Below, piece by piece: positions 60,201-64,000 of a DNA stretch of 64,000 nucleotides. Within the stretch, counting starts at the first letter, position 1. Every line of letters begins with the position of its first letter. Below the pieces are notes generated by a model. That model was not told where the DNA came from. It searched no databases and saw only the letters and a list, made by a program, of their open reading frames with translations. The position numbers and the translations under genes were made by a program. Origin of the DNA: Pycnococcus provasolii (taxonomy: Eukaryota > Chlorophyta > Pseudoscourfieldiophyceae > Pseudoscourfieldiales); NCBI GenBank assembly GCA_049487715.1, contig CP150576.1, positions 434,001 to 498,000 on the forward strand. The letters are read 5' to 3'.

Positions 60201-63200
60201 CAGCAGTGGCATCGTCACCAAGCACAGTGTTGCCGTCGACGTCGAGGACGCCACCCATGTTGAGATTCTCCGCAATGCCGACGCCGCCCATGACAACCAC
60301 CGCACCGGCGTTATTGGCGCCTGATGTCGTCGTCGCTGCAAAATGGGAGTTACCGGCAACGCCAATGCCTCCAGCGACCTGTAACGCGCCCGTCGTTGCC
60401 GAATTCGACGCCGTGGTATCGGATACCGCGACGACACCAGAGGATACCGTGACGGCACCACCGAAGTTGGATGCAGCACTCGTGCCCACGCCGCCTGTCA
60501 CGACGAGCGCGGCGGTCGTTGGATTAGCCGCCGCCGTGCTGTCGGATATCGTGACGACACCAGAGGATACCGTGACGGCACCACCGAAGTTGGATGCAGC
60601 ACTCGTGCCCACGCCGCCTGTCACGACGAGCGCGGCGGTCGTTGGATTAGCCGCCGCCGTGCTGTCGGATATCGTGACGACACCACCGAAGTGGGATGCA
60701 AGAGCCACGCCCACGCCGCCTGTCACGATGAGCGCGCCCGTCGTTGCCGAACTCGCCGGCGTGTTGTCGGATACCGTGACCGGCTTCATTGCCACGATCA
60801 GCTCTCCTCCGGTATCTTGCGTGTCGAATTGCATGTAGTTGGTCGTGCCTTCCCTGATGAGGAACGCATTCTGCTCGTTATCTTTGAGATTCAATGTGAC
60901 AGCTCCAGTGATCGTGAGCGTGTCAGCAGTGGCATCGTCACCAAGCACAGTGTTGCCGTCGACGTCGAGGACGCCACCCATGTTGAGATTCTCCGCAATG
61001 CCGACGCCGCCCATGACAACCACCGCACCGGCGTTATTGGCGCCTGATGTCGTCGTCGCTGCAAAATGGGAGTTACCGGCAACGCCAATGCCTCCAGCGA
61101 CCTGTAACGCGCCCGTCGTTGCCGAATTCGACGCCGTGGTATCGGATACCGCGACGACACCAGAGGATACCGTGACGGCACCACCGAAGTTGGATGCAGC
61201 ACTCGTGCCCACGCCGCCTGTCACGACGAGCGCGGCGGTCGTTGGATTAGCCGCCGCCGTGCTGTCGGATATCGTGACGACACCAGAGGATACCGTGACG
61301 GCACCACCGAAGTTGGATGCAGCACTCGTGCCCACGCCGCCTGTCACGACGAGCGCGGCGGTCGTTGGATTAGCCGCCGCCGTGCTGTCGGATATCGTGA
61401 CGACACCACCGAAGTGGGATGCAAGAGCCACGCCCACGCCGCCTGTCACGATGAGCGCGCCCGTCGTTGCCGAACTCGCCGGCGTGTTGTCGGATACCGT
61501 GACCGGCTTCATTGCCACGATCAGCTCTCCTCCGGTATCTTGCGTGTCGAATTGCATGTAGTTGGTCGTGCCTTCCCTGATGAGGAACGCATTCTGCTCG
61601 TTATCTTTGAGATTCAATGTGACAGCTCCAGTGATCGTGAGCGTGTCAGCAGTGGCATCGTCACCAAGCACAGTGTTGCCGTCGACGTCGAGGACGCCAC
61701 CCATGTTGAGATTCTCCGCAATGCCGACGCCGCCCATGACAACCACCGCACCGGCGTTATTGGCGCCTGATGTCGTCGTCGCTGCAAAATGGGAGTTACC
61801 GGCAACGCCAATGCCTCCAGCGACCTGTAACGCGCCCGTCGTTGCCGAATTCGACGCCGTGGTATCGGATACCGCGACGACACCAGAGGATACCGTGACG
61901 GCACCACCGAAGTTGGATGCAGCACTCGTGCCCACGCCGCCTGTCACGACGAGCGCGGCGGTCGTTGGATTAGCCGCCGCCGTGCTGTCGGATATCGTGA
62001 CGACACCACCGAAGTGGGATGCAAGAGCCACGCCCACGCCGCCTGTCACGATGAGCGCGCCCGTCGTTGCCGAACTCGCCGGCGTGTTGTCGGATACCGT
62101 GACCGGCTTCACTGCCACGATCAGCTCTCCTCCGGTATCTTGCGTGTCGAATTGCATGTAGTTGGTCGTGCCTTCCCTGATGAGGAACGCATTCTGCTCG
62201 TTATCTTTGAGATTCAATGTGACAGCTCCAGTGATCGTGAGCGTGTCAGCAGTGGCATCGTCACCAAGCACAGTGTTGCCGTCGACGTCGAGGACGCCAC
62301 CCATGTTGAGATTCTCCGCAATGCCGACGCCGCCCATGACAACCACCGCACCGGCGTTATTGGCGCCTGATGTCGTCGTCGCTGCAAAATGGGAGTTACC
62401 GGCAACGCCAATGCCTCCAGCGACCTGTAACGCGCCCGTCGTTGCCGAATTCGACGCCGTGGTATCGGATACCGCGACGACACCAGAGGATACCGTGACG
62501 GCACCACCGAAGTTGGATGCAGCACTCGTGCCCACGCCGCCTGTCACGACGAGCGCGGCGGTCGTTGGATTAGCCGCCGCCGTGCTGTCGGATATCGTGA
62601 CGACACCAGAGGATACCGTGACGGCACCACCGAAGTTGGATGCAGCACTCGTGCCCACGCCGCCTGTCACGACGAGCGCGGCGGTCGTTGGATTAGCCGC
62701 CGCCGTGCTGTCGGATATCGTGACGACACCACCGAAGTGGGATGCAAGAGCCACGCCCACGCCGCCTGTCACGATGAGCGCGCCCGTCGTTGCCGAACTC
62801 GCCGGCGTGTTGTCGGATACCGTGACCGGCTTCACTGCCACGATCAGCTCTCCTCCGGTATCTTGCGTGTCGAATTGCATGTAGTTGGTCGTGCCTTCCC
62901 TGATGAGGAACGCATTCTGCTCGTTATCTTTGAGATTCAATGTGACAGCTCCAGTGATCGTGAGCGTGTCAGCAGTGGCATCGTCACCAAGCACAGTGTT
63001 GCCGTCGACGTCGAGGACGCCACCCATGTTGAGATTCTCCGCAATGCCGACGCCGCCCATGACAACCACCGCACCGGCGTTATTGGCGCCTGATGTCGTC
63101 GTCGCTGCAAAATGGGAGTTACCGGCAACGCCAATGCCTCCAGCGACCTGTAACGCGCCCGTCGTTGCCGAATTCGACGCCGTGGTATCGGATACCGCGA

Positions 63201-64000
63201 CGACACCAGAGGATACCGTGACGGCACCACCGAAGTTGGATGCAGCACTCGTGCCCACGCCGCCTGTCACGACGAGCGCGGCGGTCGTTGGATTAGCCGC
63301 CGCCGTGCTGTCGGATATCGTGACGACACCAGAGGATACCGTGACGGCACCACCGAAGTTGGATGCAGCACTCGTGCCCACGCCGCCTGTCACGACGAGC
63401 GCGGCGGTCGTTGGATTAGCCGCCGCCGTGCTGTCGGATATCGTGACGACACCACCGAAGTGGGATGCAAGAGCCACGCCCACGCCGCCTGTCACGATGA
63501 GCGCGCCCGTCGTTGCCGAACTCGCCGGCGTGTTGTCGGATACCGTGACCGGCTTCACTGCCACGATCAGCTCTCCTCCGGTATCTTGCGTGTCGAATTG
63601 CATGTAGTTGGTCGTGCCTTCCCTGATGAGGAACGCATTCTGCTCGTTATCTTTGAGATTCAATGTGACAGCTCCAGTGATCGTGAGCGTGTCAGCAGTG
63701 GCATCGTCACCAAGCACAGTGTTGCCGTCGACGTCGAGGACGCCACCCATGTTGAGATTCTCCGCAATGCCGACGCCGCCCATGACAACCACCGCACCGG
63801 CGTTATTGGCGCCTGATGTCGTCGTCGCTGCAAAATGGGAGTTACCGGCAACGCCAATGCCTCCAGCGACCTGTAACGCGCCCGTCGTTGCCGAATTCGA
63901 CGCCGTGGTATCGGATACCGCGACGACACCAGAGGATACCGTGACGGCACCACCGAAGTTGGATGCAGCACTCGTGCCCACGCCGCCTGTCACGACGAGC
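57235..64000 (-). CDS. Giant repetitive surface/fibre-like protein, N-terminus beyond the window
   Basis: The frame is open from the window end to the stop at 57235, at least 2250 residues. From 64000 down to about 58120 it consists of units of 241 residues, nearly identical to each other. Each holds four to five short modules of the type TTGALxVxGGVGxAxNxxxGG and one block with LNLKDNEQNAFLIREGTTNY and MQFDTQDTGGELIV. This module style is characteristic of tail-fibre and structural proteins of marine phages and large viruses and of some bacterial adhesins; I know it from those, not from algal housekeeping proteins. The unique C-terminal part of about 290 residues begins after a basic cluster (GRRRSRRLQD) that could be a proprotein cleavage site. 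No membrane segment is visible. Possible roles: adhesin, cell covering, or an endogenised viral fibre gene. The non-repeat C-terminus is not recognised. Confidence 0.8.
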   Translation of the reverse strand, partial: LVVTGGVGTSAASNFGGAVTVSSGVVAVSDTTASNSATTGALQVAGGIGVAGNSHFAATTTSGANNAGAVVVMGGVGIAENLNMGGVLDVDGNTVLGDDATADTLTITGAVTLNLKDNEQNAFLIREGTTNYMQFDTQDTGGELIVAVKPVTVSDNTPASSATTGALIVTGGVGVALASHFGGVVTISDSTAAANPTTAALVVTGGVGTSAASNFGGAVTVSSGVVTISDSTAAANPTTAALVVTGGVGTSAASNFGGAVTVSSGVVAVSDTTASNSATTGALQVAGGIGVAGNSHFAATTTSGANNAGAVVVMGGVGIAENLNMGGVLDVDGNTVLGDDATADTLTITGAVTLNLKDNEQNAFLIREGTTNYMQFDTQDTGGELIVAVKPVTVSDNTPASSATTGALIVTGGVGVALASHFGGVVTISDSTAAANPTTAALVVTGGVGTSAASNFGGAVTVSSGVVTISDSTAAANPTTAALVVTGGVGTSAASNFGGAVTVSSGVVAVSDTTASNSATTGALQVAGGIGVAGNSHFAATTTSGANNAGAVVVMGGVGIAENLNMGGVLDVDGNTVLGDDATADTLTITGAVTLNLKDNEQNAFLIREGTTNYMQFDTQDTGGELIVAVKPVTVSDNTPASSATTGALIVTGGVGVALASHFGGVVTISDSTAAANPTTAALVVTGGVGTSAASNFGGAVTVSSGVVAVSDTTASNSATTGALQVAGGIGVAGNSHFAATTTSGANNAGAVVVMGGVGIAENLNMGGVLDVDGNTVLGDDATADTLTITGAVTLNLKDNEQNAFLIREGTTNYMQFDTQDTGGELIVAMKPVTVSDNTPASSATTGALIVTGGVGVALASHFGGVVTISDSTAAANPTTAALVVTGGVGTSAASNFGGAVTVSSGVVTISDSTAAANPTTAALVVTGGVGTSAASNFGGAVTVSSGVVAVSDTTASNSATTGALQVAGGIGVAGNSHFAATTTSGANNAGAVVVMGGVGIAENLNMGGVLDVDGNTVLGDDATADTLTITGAVTLNLKDNEQNAFLIREGTTNYMQFDTQDTGGELIVAMKPVTVSDNTPASSATTGALIVTGGVGVALASHFGGVVTISDSTAAANPTTAALVVTGGVGTSAASNFGGAVTVSSGVVTISDSTAAANPTTAALVVTGGVGTSAASNFGGAVTVSSGVVAVSDTTASNSATTGALQVAGGIGVAGNSHFAATTTSGANNAGAVVVMGGVGIAENLNMGGVLDVDGNTVLGDDATADTLTITGAVTLNLKDNEQNAFLIREGTTNYMQFDTQDTGGELIVAMKPVTVSDNTPASSATTGALIVTGGVGVALASHFGGVVTISDSTAAANPTTAALVVTGGVGTSAASNFGGAVTVSSGVVTISDSTAAANPTTAALVVTGGVGTSAASNFGGAVTVSSGVVAVSDTTASNSATTGALQVAGGIGVAGNSHFAATTTSGANNAGAVVVMGGVGIAENLNMGGVLDVDGNTVLGDDATADTLTIAGAVTLNLKDNEQNAFLIREGTTNYMQFDTQDTGGELIVAMKPVTVSDNTPASSATTGALIVTGGVGVALASHFGGVVTISDSTAAANPTTAALVVTGGVGTSAASNFGGAVTVSSGVVTISDSTAAANPTTAALVVTGGVGTSAASNFGGAVTVSSGVVAVSDTTASNSATTGALQVAGGIGVAGNSHFAATTTSGANNAGAVVVMGGVGIAENLNMGGVLDVDGNTVLGDDATADTLTITGAVTLNLKDNEQNAFLIREGTTNYMQFDTQDTGGELIVAVKPVTVSDNTPASSATTGALIVTGGVGVALASHFGGVVTISDSTAAANPTTAALVVTGGVGTSAASNFGGAVTVSSGVVTVSDTTASSSATTGALQVAGGIGVAGNSHFAATTTSGAYNAGAVVVMGGVGIAENLNMGGNLAVTGAAAFAGNTVLGDTAASDTVTMNAAVTVSSGASSTSTSSGALIVSNGGVGINENLYVGGNVVVTGTVTSSGSGRRRSRRLQDLFSSEFSDSFVDEKKDKFSDISYPVGEYDLTRRENQPYVVPYLHVGASLDIGSGLHELMTDDGSEADLDYSLIPHQMVTSGNAQLHALSFDDIMTISVPHMGAAYVRITVVSRRKVGSTVVPFVDVGELRLSNPMVEDDIAALGKSRSLSSPRSALESTDGTTDTSSSSIEILSRVDRGASNGGDWVFTVRLRGGDALDESALSSIVTTVEGTFRRAALLSPKMANDKSAISPSS
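58119..64000. repeat. 723-bp macro-repeat array, about 7.5 copies, one 600-bp variant
   Basis: Equivalent positions recur at 58670, 59393, 60116, 60839, 61562, 62162, 62885 and 63608: spacings 723, 723, 723, 723, 600, 723, 723. The 600-bp unit lacks one copy of an inner 123-bp (41-residue) module that is present twice in the others. Copies differ at only a handful of bases. Confidence 0.97.

Noticed and set aside
58670-63607. Repeated 199-240-codon plus-strand frames in the 723-bp array
   Set aside because: They recur only because the array recurs; they are antisense to the giant protein and use Pro/Thr/Ala codons in a mirror pattern.
58119-64000. CRISPR-like array
   Set aside because: Unit length of 723 bp, coding content and lack of unique spacers exclude it.
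1-64000. tRNA, rRNA or other structured RNA genes
   Set aside because: I scanned by eye for tRNA arm motifs and rRNA-like stretches and found none I could support; a covariance-model scan would be decisive.

Overview
The window reads as nuclear DNA of a flagellated, photosynthetic single-celled eukaryote. The evidence is GT-AG introns, peroxisome biogenesis (PEX2), GPI-anchor synthesis (PIG-P), a P4-ATPase subunit (CDC50), eRF3 with a Q/G/Y-rich prion-like head, a mitochondrial ribosomal protein (bL28m), coiled-coil proteins of ciliary type, and proteins with Ser/Arg-rich plastid transit peptides. Those transit peptides are not preceded by a signal peptide, which fits a primary plastid (a prasinophyte-like green alga) better than a complex plastid. 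This assignment is an inference. Genes are dense, on both strands, mostly intronless, with single short introns (three are exactly 95 nt).

Layout. 1-2.1 kb: eRF3. 2.6-8.0 kb (minus): one reading frame fusing carnitine acetyltransferase, acetate kinase and phosphotransacetylase behind an N-myristoylation-type start, the most striking gene here. 9.5-13.1 kb: a secreted Cys-rich repeat protein. 13.2-14.4 kb: a membrane-anchored histidine phosphatase. 15.6-23.6 kb: a hybrid NRPS/PKS megasynthase (TE-A-PCP-KS-AT-KR-ACP). 25.0-28.7 kb: a sialidase-like Asp-box protein and a sulfotransferase, convergent. 29.7-43.0 kb: PEX2, a DUF819 carrier, PIG-P, a small spliced membrane protein, a plastid solute-binding-like protein, CDC50, a Ctr copper transporter, a ciliary coiled-coil protein, a small spliced gene and a DUF2214 plastid membrane protein. 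43.2-55.5 kb: a four-repeat protein, a GH28 protein with altered catalytic residues, bL28m, a Ty3/gypsy reverse transcriptase relic, a long coiled-coil protein and a URB2-like nucleolar protein. 57.2 kb to the end: the C-terminal 2,250 residues of a giant repetitive protein built of nearly identical 241-residue units that resemble marine phage/virus fibre repeats.

How genes connect. The fusion enzyme would link acetylcarnitine to acetyl-CoA, acetyl phosphate and finally acetate plus ATP, in one chain. PEX2, PIG-P, CDC50, bL28m, URB2 and eRF3 are housekeeping. The Cys-rich protein, sialidase-like protein, sulfotransferase, GH28 protein and giant repeat protein point to an elaborate cell surface. 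Short telomere-like arrays (CCCTAA and variants) sit 70-190 bp upstream of about nine start codons, including bL28m and URB2, and look like promoter elements rather than chromosome ends.

Quality caution: two frame changes fall in or beside simple trinucleotide or homopolymer tracts (eRF3 head, NRPS/PKS thioesterase) and may be indel errors. A third, in the 48.3-50.8 kb coiled-coil gene, may be an intron or an indel. The 723-bp array may be misassembled in copy number.
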